From: Knufia peltigerae
Taxonomy: Eukaryota; Ascomycota; Eurotiomycetes; Chaetothyriales; Trichomeriaceae
Assembly: GCA_030247855.1 (NCBI GenBank)
Contig: JAPDRN010000022.1
Location: 248,001-312,000, forward strand
Direction: 5' to 3'
Length of the DNA: 64,000 nucleotides
The notes below the pieces were generated by a model, which saw only the letters and a list, made by a program, of their open reading frames with translations, was not told the origin of the DNA and ran no database searches. This document shows, piece by piece, positions 12,612-23,630 of this stretch. Each line of letters begins with the position of its first letter. The first letter of the stretch is position 1. Position numbers and translations under genes: made by a program.

Positions 12612-13931
12612 ATGAACAGCCCTTTTTCTCGTCACTTCTGCCGCAGCCTCAAGTCTGGAAGGAAGAATGCTCGCAGCGCATTTTCCAATGGCTACCACAG
12701 CGCAGCCACCCCAAAACCTCTCCGTCGACAACAGCAACGCGATATTCCTCGCACGCAAACGAGAACGGCGAAAACATATACGAGACCACCAAATCGATTC
12801 GAGAAGATGGTGATCGATGCCCGAGTGCAACACCCTATCCTTTTTCCATTCCTTCTGATCGGTTGCTTCGGGTCTGTGTCTATGCTCCTGGTCATGGCAT
12901 ACAACGAGTACAAAAAAGATAAACTCCACACGACGGACTACCCCCCTGAGGTCGAAGAGAGACTACGTCTTGCTCTACACTATACACATATTCAGCCCGA
13001 CCCAGAAACGTCGGCGAAGTACTTCCTGCAGGCTATCCAGAAGGCAGAAGAAGCCGGCATGGATCCCCTCAAGCCTGACGCATTAGGAATCCGGATACGC
13101 TTCTCGCAGATGTGGGAAAACTTTGGACACATCAAGTCTGCCATAGAGATTCTCGATGGGATGGTCAAAGACGTGCAGCAAAAAGTCGCTGAAATTGACG
13201 AAGGACGGGCCGGAGGTGCAATGCCGAGCGAACAGGAGGAAGCAACGAGGAGGACTCTGCTACGGGCAACGATCCAGGCAAAAGTCAAGCTGGCATCATT
13301 ATATGAAAGCGACTATATGCAAGACCGGTCAATGGCCAAGCAAGTTCTCTCTGACGCTGTTGGTCTGGTGGTCAAGGAGACAAAAGATCCTCAGACGAAT
13401 GGCTTCACGAATGACAACAGCGCAGGCATGACGACAGGCGAGATCGCCGCTATGCTATCACAGATGGGAGATCTCTACGCCACCACGGGCGAAGAAGCAA
13501 ATGCACTGCAGGTCTACATGTTGACTCTGCAACCCCTACGAGCCTCGTGCAACGGGACTAGATCCTGCAAAGAGGCCCAAGTGCTCAGCAACATTGCCTC
13601 GACGATGGATCTGGCGCTCAAGAAGCCGGATGCGAAGATCAATGGCAGACCAGCGACAAAGTCTTCCTTAGCTGCCGCTAGAAAAGCAGCCATCAATTGG
13701 GCAGACCAGGCCATTGCGACAACAGAGGCTGTCGAGCCTGAAGATCGTGACGATATTTGTGAGTTGGCGTCACTGTCAGCCCGCATGACTCGAGCAGATT
13801 TGCTGTTGGAAAGCGGCGACAAGGCCGAGTCGCAAGAAGCTTTTGCAAATCTACTGCCGATTTTGAAAGAGAAGAATCTCCTGCCACTCATTCAGGTAGC
13901 GGAGGAGGGGTTGAAAAGAGCTGCGAGTTAA
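12612..13931 (+). CDS. Mitochondrial inner-membrane TPR protein, Mgr3-like
   Basis: 439 aa, no intron. The frame is open from 12489, but the ATG at 12612 is preferred. It gives a basic, acid-free N-terminus (MNSPFSRHFCRSLKSGRKNA), typical of a mitochondrial presequence. One transmembrane helix lies at about residues 75-96. The remainder is alpha-helical with TPR-like repeats (for example around residues 110-160, 220-300 and 385-435). Mgr3 is an adaptor of the i-AAA protease Yme1, with its TPR domain facing the intermembrane space. Topology and length match; assignment to Mgr3 rather than another TPR anchor is inference. Confidence 0.65.
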   Translation: MNSPFSRHFCRSLKSGRKNARSAFSNGYHSAATPKPLRRQQQRDIPRTQTRTAKTYTRPPNRFEKMVIDARVQHPILFPFLLIGCFGSVSMLLVMAYNEYKKDKLHTTDYPPEVEERLRLALHYTHIQPDPETSAKYFLQAIQKAEEAGMDPLKPDALGIRIRFSQMWENFGHIKSAIEILDGMVKDVQQKVAEIDEGRAGGAMPSEQEEATRRTLLRATIQAKVKLASLYESDYMQDRSMAKQVLSDAVGLVVKETKDPQTNGFTNDNSAGMTTGEIAAMLSQMGDLYATTGEEANALQVYMLTLQPLRASCNGTRSCKEAQVLSNIASTMDLALKKPDAKINGRPATKSSLAAARKAAINWADQAIATTEAVEPEDRDDICELASLSARMTRADLLLESGDKAESQEAFANLLPILKEKNLLPLIQVAEEGLKRAAS

Positions 13932-15454
13932 GCTGCTCAGCCTCGGTTCTCCTAACGCCATGGATGAGACCACCCTTCACTTTGAAACATATATACCTGT
14001 ATAACCAATTCAAAGGATGTGACTACCCGCGACGAAACTTCATTGCGAGTACTGTGCGCTTCTCGGCAAATTTGCGATCATGAGTGTTTGCAAGGCATAC
14101 TCTGTAGACATGGCATGCAAGGATTCAACGTTAGTGCGGGCAATATCCGTACTGTTGACGTGTCTAGACGGTGGAAGAAATACGAGTACGAGCACGTCAA
14201 CGGCGTACAGTAAATCCGACGCCGAAGCAAGCGCTGTCATCAAAATTGGTTCCGATAGGACGATTGAAGACGCCGTTGATATCGTCAACACACTCGAATG
14301 CTACCCGAGCCTTGTATCCACTACTCAGCCTCATTCAGGAGTGATACTTCCCCTTTGAGCTCCCAATACGAGATACTGGTCGACATCTTGACACGTATTT
14401 CTGATCATTTTCCTCGTACACCCCGTATTTTGTACGAGTACTCCGTACGTGGGCACGTTTCTGACTCTGTACCTTACGATGTCGCTTATTCCTCCGAGTG
14501 GCTCGCAACGGCACCCAGTCTCAGATTCGGCAAAAATAGTTTCAGAACAAAGCAGGCTTGTTAGTCAGCGGCTCTCGGACAACATTGCTAACAGTTGCAA
14601 AGATTGTTGTCGCGGTTTGAAGATGGCATATGCCCATAGAGCTGGCGAATGTCCAGCCACCACGATATAGCAGTCGCCGTCTCTTCACAGAATAAGGACC
14701 GATGTCAACATGAGCTTGGGACAATGTTCATTCTAGCACGCGTCGAGAAACAAGAAACGAGGCTAAATTTAAAGCCTTCCGGGATCCAGCCGCAAGCTAA
14801 GCAGCCTCATTATGATCACTGATTGGCACTCGCGTTCCTCGTCAACGATTGTGATCCATGTTGTTTGTGGATCGCCTGCACCACTTCGTCGATTGGTTAT
14901 CTTGCAAATGTACAGTGCACATGGAGTATCTGATGCACAAAAGCGTCAACTTCGGAAACCTGCTTACCGGGTACCTTGCACGTAACCAGATATGGCATAT
15001 CTATTCTCAGGGGAAAAAGCTTGTCTCATGGGTTGATGCAAAGAATGAATGCGCTGAGTGACGCTACGCACTTTTGAGAAATCTTCGCGAAATTCGACCA
15101 CACGTTTATGCATCGCCCTGCTGGGTGATCTAGGCACCACCTTTTCAAAAATGACACTCTTCCTTGCTGGATGCTGGGCAACATTGTCCACTTAGCGCCG
15201 ATATATCTGCATTTTCTTCGTCCCTGCACTGCCTCAAACAAACATGGCCAGGTTAGTCGACCTTGGAAGTGCTGTATCAGATATCAGGAGGCGGCATCCT
15301 GCCTCATTACCGTATGATCGAGAGAGTGCTATAAGAGCACGCGCTGCCGCCACAGGGATATACACCTCGCAGATCTCTTCTGGGACGATCAATATCAGTA
15401 TCTTGCTTGTGTCAATTATACTTCTCACCACTTTCGACTACAAAGTTTTCGAGG
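13932..15454. other. Intergenic, 1.5 kb, nothing recognised
   Basis: Short open frames occur on both strands (for example 14080-14358 + and 15244-15612 +), but none shows family features. One inverted copy of the TACGGAGTA 9-mer lies at 14439-14447. The last part should contain the promoter and 5' UTR of the RTA1-like gene. Confidence 0.3.
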
Positions 15455-16373
15455 ATGCCGGTCAAAAATCCCTACAAGCACTATGTGCCCTCAGTTCCTG
15501 CCGCCATAATTGCGGCCTTGGTTTTCCTGATATTGACAGTCGGCCATACCTACCTGCTCATTCGGTCGAGGAAATGGTTTGCCTCTGCAATCATCATTGG
15601 TGGTCTTTGTAAGTGAAGGCAAATCATCCTTCTTGTGGAACCCTTTCGAGATGACTGACTTGCCGACAGTTGAAGTTATCGGTTTCATTGCTAGAGCATA
15701 CAACCATTCTCATCTCGACGAGAAGGGTCCATTCATCATACAAACAGTACTCATCCTGCTTGCACCAATCCTTTTCGCCGCTTCGGTCTACATGTTCCTG
15801 GGCCGCTTGATCAATGCCGCTGCGGGACAGAAATACTCCATCATCCGCACCAGCTGGCTGACGAAGATCTTTGTGATTGGCGACGTATTGTGCTTCTTGG
15901 TTCAGGCTGGGGGTGCTACAATTCTGGTCAATGCCGACACACAAAAGGAAAATGATAATGGATCCAACATCATCCTCGGTGGTCTGGCACTTCAAGTCCT
16001 CTTCTTTGCACTGTTCGTCATGGCAGCCGTCGTGTGGCACGTGCGGGTCAGGTCGAAGCCGCTGTGGCAGTACAACGAGTCGTCAGGCCTCTATCTCGGT
16101 CGAGTGCTGACGTCGTTGTATGTCGTTGGCATCCTCATCACCCTACGAAACATTTACCGGTTTGCCGAGTACAAAGGAGGCCAAGATGGCTATCTGCTCG
16201 CACACGAGTGGCCAGCCTACGTACTTGACGCGGCACTCATGGCTATTGTCATGGTCGTCACACTCTATTGGTACGGCGTCCCATTGAGTCCCAAGGGTGG
16301 GGAAGAGGGTTACCAGCTGAATGTCGAAAACTCGTACCAATACCAGAACCCATATCCCAACGCATACCCGTGA
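15455..16373 (+). CDS. RTA1-family seven-helix membrane protein
   Basis: 285 aa from exons 15455-15608 and 15670-16373; the intron is 61 nt and joins GGLF to EVIGFIARAY. Seven hydrophobic helices are evident. The block FAASVYMFLGRLI after helix 3 and the VFVIGDVLCFLVQAGGA-like segment (here KIFVIGDVLCFLVQAGG) are diagnostic of the RTA1/Rsb1 lipid-translocating exporter family, as is the later TLRNIYRFAEY. Members are fungal membrane proteins linked to resistance to aminocholesterol drugs or sphingoid-base export; the substrate here is unknown. The tail is short and tyrosine-rich. The start ATG at 15455 begins MPVKNPYKHYVPS, a usual N-terminus for the family. Confidence 0.85.
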
Positions 16374-16761
16374 GTTTTGGAGAAGAGGAAGAAGAAACAT
16401 TGAGAGATGTGGCCGTGCCTATTTGTTGTACTTGGGCCAGTGATAGCATCGACGCATGCTGAAAGATCGACGAAGATGGCTCGTGACACAGTGAGATTTC
16501 TTGACGGAGAGTTTCACACTCGGAAAAGGACGATCTGGTCGGCGACTGACGAGCATCTTGTACCGAATGACTTCATCCAACGAATTAACGAAGGAAGAGT
16601 TTTGTCCAAAAATTGTCTATACCATGTGTAATAGTACTTGTGTAACATGTTGGGGGTGTTCTGGTTAATGTTCATTAGAGATAGGGTTTCGCTCGGAAGA
16701 CATATTCGATAGATATCTAAATAGGATTTCTACTCGAGATGCCCCCTGGATCTTGTTTTAT
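16374..16761. other. Intergenic
   Basis: Region between the convergent RTA1-like gene and the broken paralogue. No gene recognised. Confidence 0.3.
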
Positions 16762-17765
16762 CTATCTTTGAGAGTTCACGCCTGAGGTCAGCAGCCACAG
16801 CTTCACTCGTCCTCCTCCAAAGTGTTTGACAATTTCGGACTCTGGAGTTTCCATGTACTCGACCATCTCTTGCCATGCCTTGCCGCCCATCTTCTTGCCT
16901 GGTTTCCCAAGCCATCATGATCTCCGGAGGCACTTTGATCATGGGACTCAAACAGCAAGCCCGTCGTGACGCATTATTACCCCAGATAGATGCGTCTGAA
17001 TTTCTGGCAGTATCGTCTGGTCCTCCTTGCTCAGCATTGCCTCGCCGTTTTCCTTGAGCTTTGACAACTGCGCCCCCTGTTTTTCGTAGAAGTCATAGTT
17101 CAGCTCGGCCTTTGCCACCCACGATGAAGCTCGGACGTGGAAAGTCTGCTCGTGTCCGTGGGAATGTGCCGACGGAGACGAGATTTCCACCTCGACAAAC
17201 ACAGCGGATGTGATCGGCTGGTACACGTAGACCGGGTTGTCGGGGTCGCCAGCAACGTTGGTCGTGAGCACCCCGTTGACGAGGAACGTGTAGGACAGTA
17301 CCGTGTCTGTCCGCGACTCGTCGCAATCGCCATCGCCACTTTCCATGGCCGCCTCACGACACCTTTCTGTGAAATCTTGAAGCGGGCATAGTTTCGAAGC
17401 GGGTAGTGCCTCGAGCACGCCGGCAAAGAAAAACTTTGTCGTCCAAAGCCTTGAGTTGACGGTGCCCGATGTCGTACTCCTTCTTCTCTTGCCAGGGGAA
17501 GGACAGGAGATAGAAGGTCGCGAAGGGCCCTCGCAACGTCGCGATGATCTCATCGGCCAGGATCTCGTAGGCATCTGATGTCAGATGCTCCCCCAACGTC
17601 GGTCTGAGGTGTCTGACGGTCAGAATTGAGGACGGCGGCGCATCTCGCGGCCGAGGCCAGGATTTCAGAGATGTCAATGAGCGCTTCGCAACGCGATTCG
17701 TTTTGTTTGTCGTAGCTTGGCTTCCCAACACGACCCGGGAGATCCCAGGATTGGCTCTCTGCCAT
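16762..17765 (-). pseudogene. Broken paralogue of the 389-aa orphan protein encoded at 18540-19709
   Basis: Protein-like sequence runs through this minus-strand interval but changes frame at least twice, perhaps four times. One segment starts at an ATG at 17765 (MAESQSWDLPG) and ends near 17590. The second covers ~17590-17433, including ILADEIIATLRGPFATFYL. The third runs 17430-16948 with LSYTFLVNGVLTTNV. A fourth, ending at a TAG (16762-16764), contains WQEMVEYM. Both clear frame changes fall at five-base homopolymers (C5 at 17590-17594, A5 at 17429-17433 on the + strand). The segments align in order with the neighbouring 389-aa protein, for example its FADQADNTLQAMLGPLSGFY, NYTLKINTVPTV and KFNKVMEFV. 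It is probably a recent pseudogene; assembly or homopolymer error is the alternative. Function unknown. Confidence 0.55.
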
Positions 17766-18539
17766 CTCGGTGTTTTTAAATGGACAACGGGCGAGTTGTG
17801 GTATTGAGCAATTGTTACGGGAACGGTGATGCTCCAGGAGGGAGCTACGAAAGCAGGAGAACCGGGAGGGGACAGTCTGTCTCGTATTGTTTCGCGACAC
17901 CTTTACAAGTCTTTGGGCCCTGTAAGGAATATAGAGTAGTATCTACTTGAGGAGGCCGAGAAAGAGCAGTTTGTAAGTAATAGTACAAGGACCAGTGTTT
18001 GAACATTTCACAACGGTCGAAACTCCCTCGATCGATCCATGATATTACATCTACGCGCGTTTCGCGTCCACAGCCCGCTACCGGCGTCCCCCCAGTCATG
18101 CTACGTGGCGTACCCCGTGTAAATGGGCACAGGAGCCTCTGCGGTGGCGGCGTAGTCTAGACAGGTCGATATGAGTTCGGAGGAGTGACTGTTGGTGCAG
18201 TGCAGCTGAAAATACCATGCAACGCGCGACTTCCTGCATATGCAACCTGCACGTCTCCGCTCTCAGCTGGCCTCGGGACCGATGGGCTTGCCCTGCATTC
18301 GGCATGTTTCCCTCGCCTGATCTCCAGTGGCTGATCAATATTGACTAGACTAAGGGGCCACGCAAAAGGACATACAGTTCCCTGGTGGTTTCAGGGATCA
18401 CATGGACTTTTCTGACAATTTGATCTTGGATTGCTAGGCTTTATGTGTATTCAGAGTCGCGGCGATGGAAGCTCCTTATTCTAATCGCCTCGACTAGTAC
18501 CCAATACTGGCATCCCCATCCGATCCAACATGAAGCCGG
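17766..18539. other. Intergenic between the two paralogues
   Basis: Nothing recognised on either strand in this ~0.8 kb. Confidence 0.3.
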
Positions 18540-19709
18540 TCAGGCCTTGTTCTCAACGGGCTGGGACAGGCTGGCGCCGTAGGCCGCGAGGTTCTTTCCC
18601 GTGACAAACTCCATAACCTTGTTGAACTTGGGGATGGACTTCTGATACCAGTCCATGTTCAGCTGACAGTTGGTCTTGGTGTAAGTCATGTCGAAGTCGA
18701 AGTGTTCAACTCCTCCTCCCGCACTGCATGCCTCCATGGCGGTCTTCCAAGCGGTCGCCTTGATCTTCATGTACACGATCGTCGTTGTGGGGACGTTCAC
18801 GGTGAGCGGATGTCCGGCCCTTCCGCCAATGGTCACGGTGGGCACGGTGTTGATCTTGAGTGTATAGTTCATGGTCTCGGTCTGCGCCGCGGTTTCCATC
18901 TTGAATCCACCGACCGCCTGGGCGAAGTTGTTGAGGACCTTCTCGAGGTCTTTCTTGGCGTCGTCCTGAAGACTGAAGTCCGAGAAGATGGCAGACAGGA
19001 AGCCCGTGTGAAGCTTAGCACGGTCCACGTTGTCGTGGTAGCTCTGGCTTGCACCAGTCGTGAATATGTAGAAACCACTCAGGGGCCCGAGCATCGCTTG
19101 GAGCGTGTTGTCGGCCTGGTCGGCGAAGATCTGCCACACGTCCTTGTCGTCCGAGAGCTTGTACGGCTCTGGGTGTTTTCGTGCGGCCCTATTCTTGATG
19201 TCGAGCATCGTCGAAAAGAGCTGTGCCAGAGACAGCATGTTCTGGTTGCATTGCCAGCTGTAGATGGCTCCAGCGTCGCTGGTCATATCGACCGGCTGGG
19301 GCTGCGACTGGATCTTGGTTTGATCGTAGTTGAAGCCGTCGTGGAGACTGACTGCAACCGATGGGAGTTGTCCAGCCGCAGCTTGTTCCTGGGGAGGCTT
19401 TGCGGCATCGAGAATCATGGCCGTGAACTGAGCCCACTTGTCGTCACCAGGCTTAGGGAGAGCTAGAGGGTCGTCGGCAGGCTTGTTGACAACTGGAACC
19501 TCGCCACCCGTGTTGGGAGCAGCAACAGGAGCAGCCTCTGCTGGCGCCTCGGCCCCTCCAGCAACTGCTGCACCAGCACCATCAACTTCGGCGACTTTGA
19601 GTTCTGCATTCTCAAGAGCCACGCCTTCTGCGGCCAAAGCTCTTCGATAGAGGTCATCCACGAACAACTCCATCTCTTCAAGGACCGCAGGGGAGATTGT
19701 TGACTCCAT
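18540..19709 (-). CDS. Orphan protein, 389 aa (unknown function)
   Basis: Single-exon frame with strong coding character; family not recognised. Residues 1-42 form an acidic, probably helical start. Residues ~43-75 are an Ala/Pro/Gly/Val-rich linker. A compact domain follows from ~90 to the end. Its first half looks alpha-helical (helices with MLSLAQLFSTML and DVWQIFADQADNTLQ). Its centre has an aromatic GFYIFTTG strand. Its last third is rich in alternating hydrophobic residues (NYTLKINTVPTVTIGG, LTVNVPTTTIVYMKIKATAW), suggesting beta strands. No signal peptide or transmembrane helix is seen. A broken paralogue lies 0.8 kb downstream on the same strand, and another orphan gene lies upstream on the opposite strand. 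Confidence 0.7.
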   Translation of the reverse strand: MESTISPAVLEEMELFVDDLYRRALAAEGVALENAELKVAEVDGAGAAVAGGAEAPAEAAPVAAPNTGGEVPVVNKPADDPLALPKPGDDKWAQFTAMILDAAKPPQEQAAAGQLPSVAVSLHDGFNYDQTKIQSQPQPVDMTSDAGAIYSWQCNQNMLSLAQLFSTMLDIKNRAARKHPEPYKLSDDKDVWQIFADQADNTLQAMLGPLSGFYIFTTGASQSYHDNVDRAKLHTGFLSAIFSDFSLQDDAKKDLEKVLNNFAQAVGGFKMETAAQTETMNYTLKINTVPTVTIGGRAGHPLTVNVPTTTIVYMKIKATAWKTAMEACSAGGGVEHFDFDMTYTKTNCQLNMDWYQKSIPKFNKVMEFVTGKNLAAYGASLSQPVENKA

Positions 19710-21269
19710 AATTTTGATAGGTGTATACTGAGACGACTCAAAGTGGGCACGTTGGTAAAGGAAGATAAACCAGGTAGGGTATCTGTCTCAAAGGTGAACA
19801 GCTTGCAGATGACGAGCAGCGATGAAGCGAGATAGAAATACTCAGCAAAGTTCGGCTTACACGTAAACTCTAGGCCCGAGATGGGGGCTTGTTTCGTTTG
19901 GCCCTCTTGTGGTGGATGTGAATGGATGTGTTCTAGGCTCCTCCTGTACAGTATCCCTTGCCCGATTCTCTTCCTTGGCCGGAATGGACGACTCGCCCTT
20001 GGCCATCCGGAAGGTAAAACATACCAGCCTGACCAATATTGGGATGCCGCCTGCAGCCGACTTTTTGCTGAACGGAGTACTTGTCCCTGGTGTAATGCGA
20101 GTTACAGAGACGTAATCTCCACCATCTCCATGCACGTGTATTGAGGCTGTACGGAGGGTCTGGGAAATAGTCCATGTCTCCCCTCAGTAGTCCACCGGGT
20201 TGAATAGCCAGGAATCTGGCAGCGAAACTACAAGGGGACAGTATGAACGGGCTGGCACCCACCCCCCTCTGTCGCCCATGCAATTCTATTGGTTACACTA
20301 TTGTTCACATTATAATTTATACTTCACACTCTTCATATATGATTTCTCTTTTATATGAGTCTATATAGCTATCAAGCATTAGTAATAATCAACTACATAG
20401 ATAATCTTCTTTGAAAAGCGTATTCGATCCCAGCGTTGTCAAGGAGTGAAATAATGTGGAGACACATATACGGTACTAGATCAGCAACCCTAATTCGGCT
20501 ACAGGCGTGAATAGTCAACAGCCCGCCTGCGCCCTCGTGTAGCTGCCTCTGCGTCTTGGACACTTCGGGTAAGGGCATGTCAAACGAGGCATCGACCACA
20601 GACGACCGTTGAGCGACAGGTATATGGCTTGAGCTGAAAGTGCATATGCAGTTAGGCTGGAACCGGAGCATTGCGGATCTAGACTCCTAGTAAATGATTC
20701 CCCAGTTTGATGGTTGGCTGGCTGGCACGTCCCTTATGGCCCGGCTTTTGGCCTCCCCTTGCATCTGGCGACGGCCACCCATCAACAACGAAGGTTGACC
20801 CCAGGCACAACACACACCGCTGCTGTATTTACCCTTGCTTGGAGTTTCTGGCAGTCATTTTATTGCCTGCGTAAACTCGCTTTAGTTCTATCTTTCGTCT
20901 CTGTCTGCGGCCACGCTCCCATTTGCATAGACTACTTCGTCAGCTCATGCAGGTCTCGTCACATCCGTCTGCGGCTGCAAGGGTCTTGGTCCACCTCGGT
21001 CGACCACACAACACGAATACCCATTGAAATGAACGACTCTCTGGATAGAGCCAGAGTATTGCTTTCTCAGCAGATTCATCTAGACCATCTCAAGTTGGGG
21101 CCGACTTTTGATCTGGAGATTGTGCTTGGCGGAGGCGACTTGTGATCAGCTCCCCTCCCTTCAGATTATGTGTTATAAAAGTATTGACCGAATGCCAGCA
21201 TAGTTCCCAGATCTCTTGACTTATTTCACAAAGCAATATTTTTCCTCCACAATACAACCAAAAGCCAAC
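19710..21269. other. Intergenic, 1.56 kb divergent region
   Basis: Between the 389-aa orphan gene (-) and the four-exon orphan gene (+). Short open frames (such as 20714-21145 +) lack recognisable content. An A/T-rich stretch is visible around 20281-20400. The two genes may share regulation from this block, which is only inferred from orientation. Confidence 0.3.
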
Positions 21270-22016
21270 ATGAATCGCAAAGCAGAAATCAAGCTCTCAA
21301 AACCATACCCTGGTGCAATGACTGAACTCAGCCTGGGCACTGTCATCCAAGTCGACACCGCCATTGAAGGCAGTGTGACAGATGTCGACATCGAGTGGAT
21401 GCACCGTGACCTGTTGACGCTCAAAAAGGACACCACCACCTTCAAACGCCTCCGGGGCACGATTGGGGAGTCGGTATGTTTTCTCATCAGCGGTCCCAAA
21501 GCTGATTGACGCCTGCGGTGACACTAACAACATGGATGTGCGATGTTCCAGGGCAAAGATGAGGCTGTTGTGTACTTCCCCAAAGACAAGTGGTTGGACC
21601 CCGAGTATATGGCAAAACGCGGCTACGAATGGGCTCCGATGAGTAAGTTTGCTTCTGAAGAAGATTATTTGACCCAATCTAACCTGAATTTTGTGTCCGT
21701 TCTCTAGAGTATAAATTCACAATGACCAAGGATTGGTATTCCGTCGCGGTTGTCTCCACGGTCATGTCGGATTCGGATGACTTCCTTGGGCATGCGGCCA
21801 GATTGATCGCTGCCGTAGAACCATCCGCGCCCAGCAACATGTATTGTGTAAGCTTCGACCGATGTTCCCCGTTCCCTGCTTCCACTTGCTGACACGATCC
21901 AGGGTCGAATCATTTACGACAAGGTCGAGGACTTCGAGGCACGGGCAGGTCTTGGTAAAGATTTGAGATTGTTGATGGAGATTCCGTTGAAGGATCTTCA
22001 CTTCAAGGCGCCATAA
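21270..22016 (+). CDS. Orphan protein, 182 aa, four exons
   Basis: Exons 21270-21473, 21552-21642, 21708-21847 and 21903-22016 join in frame. Every intron (60-78 nt) has a good donor (GTATGT, GTAAGT, GTAAGC) and a YAG acceptor, which is the main evidence that this is a real gene. The product starts MNRKAEIKLSKPYPG and contains EWMHRDLLTLKKDTTTFKRL, VVYFPKDKWLDPEYM and a KYKFTMTKDWYSVAVVST segment that looks like a beta hairpin. There is no signal peptide, membrane helix or catalytic motif that I recognise. It faces the 389-aa orphan gene across a divergent intergenic region. Confidence 0.65.
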
Positions 22017-23630
22017 GCTACTGACCTTTTACTTCATTCATAGTACAGGCCGGAGGCTTGCAGAGTAGAAGTCAATGTTTTTTCTTTTTTGAAAGCTTAA
22101 TGACCTGCTGGATGTAGATCCTGACAGGTCAGGTCGACCATTGTCAGCCAGGCCGTGATAATACTTTTCCTGGTTGGAACTCCCTATGACGTTTACCGTT
22201 TCGTGGTGCAATATACGTTCAAGGCTAGTCATACATGTTGGCACCATCACAAAGATATATCTTGTACAATCATTGTACCGCATTGATTGAGGTTTGGCGA
22301 TGAAATGGCGCACAGTCCAAGGCTTGAAGTTCAACATTCAGGGCGCTAACATTTGGGCCCCTTTTTTGGTGATTGGTCTGTTCCGAGTAAGTATCCACAT
22401 GAACGTTTTGGCTCGTTTCGCCGCATCAGGAATAGCTTGCCAAGATCAGGAGACGGCCAGCGTACGAAGTATGTACAGAAGATGACCACTGTGTGCCTGT
22501 TGTTGTTGTTGTGTGTTTCTTTGTGAACATCGTTGTTGCCCCGGCCCACTTTTGTCTACGATGACGGTTGAAGACAAGAGCTGGCTGGGAATCTGTCTCC
22601 ATTGAAACGCCAAATCCAATTCATTTTGCTATGAAAGAGGTTCATATGATCAAAAGCCCGTCCCTTGGTGTCAGGGTGATATCCGCGATGCTGAAAGCAA
22701 GCTTGACATTGCCACTCCATCATTGCTGAGTGACATGACTTCTGAAGTCAGAATTGGTTGAGGGGTTTTTTTGGTTCGCGGTGCCACCTCTCTACCCACT
22801 GACAAAGAAAGATTCCTTTATCCCACAAGATGACGAAGAGGCTGCTTTGTCTGATTCGTCGTACAATGAGCGTTGCTCGACTCCATGGAACTAACACTCT
22901 TTGACCCTACCCAGTGAGTATGCCTGTGGTTTGTTTGAGCAGATACAAAGTCCGCGCTCTCGCCCTCTACATCCTTCACATGGTCATGATGTGATGACGA
23001 ACTTCTTTTCCTCAGTGGTATATATCATATATCGACAAAGGGTATTTGATCGACCATGATGGACGGATCTCTAAGCCTCCTGTACACCACCCGGGAGGTG
23101 CAGCTCAATGATATCTTTCGAGGTTGCCTTTGTATGCCTGTGTGGTCTCTGGCTAGCATTGTACGTATTCATGGTATGTCACGAGTCCCTTTATCTCAGC
23201 GCCTTGCAAGACTCACCTTCATGAAGTCCTAGAATATCTCGATGCAATAGATTTCCGGCGTCAAATCCTCTTTCTTCGACATGGCAGACAAGGTTCTCGG
23301 TAGAATCACCCGAGACCGTTAGCTTCATGACAAGACCCTCCTTTTTCTTTCTCAGAACAACGATCTCCTTTTTCCACCATCGACAATGCTGAAAGACAAA
23401 CGGACAATTCACACAATGTCAGTGAATGACAAAGCTACATTGTATGGCCTTGTTTACTTACTGCCTCACCAACGAGGCGGTGATTCAAAAGGACTCGGCT
23501 TGGCGTTTCTGTCGTTTGTATATTTAATTATCGCACCAGAGTTCACGTTTGATGTCGGAATCTTGTGAATAAATTCCTTGACAACAAACACATCAAGCAC
23601 ACTTCAGCTCGCTTCTAGTATAGGGTAAAC
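22017..23630. other. Intergenic, 1.6 kb, nothing recognised
   Basis: Low-complexity GTT/GTGT tracts occur near 22497-22520. No open frame shows family features. Confidence 0.3.

Noticed and set aside
18702..19466. 254-codon + strand open frame
   Set aside because: Exactly antisense to the 389-aa orphan gene; its His/Leu/Gly-rich content is the usual shadow of a GC-rich coding strand.
20714..21145. 143-codon + strand open frame upstream of the four-exon gene
   Set aside because: No domain, no consistent codon pattern, and it overlaps the likely promoter.
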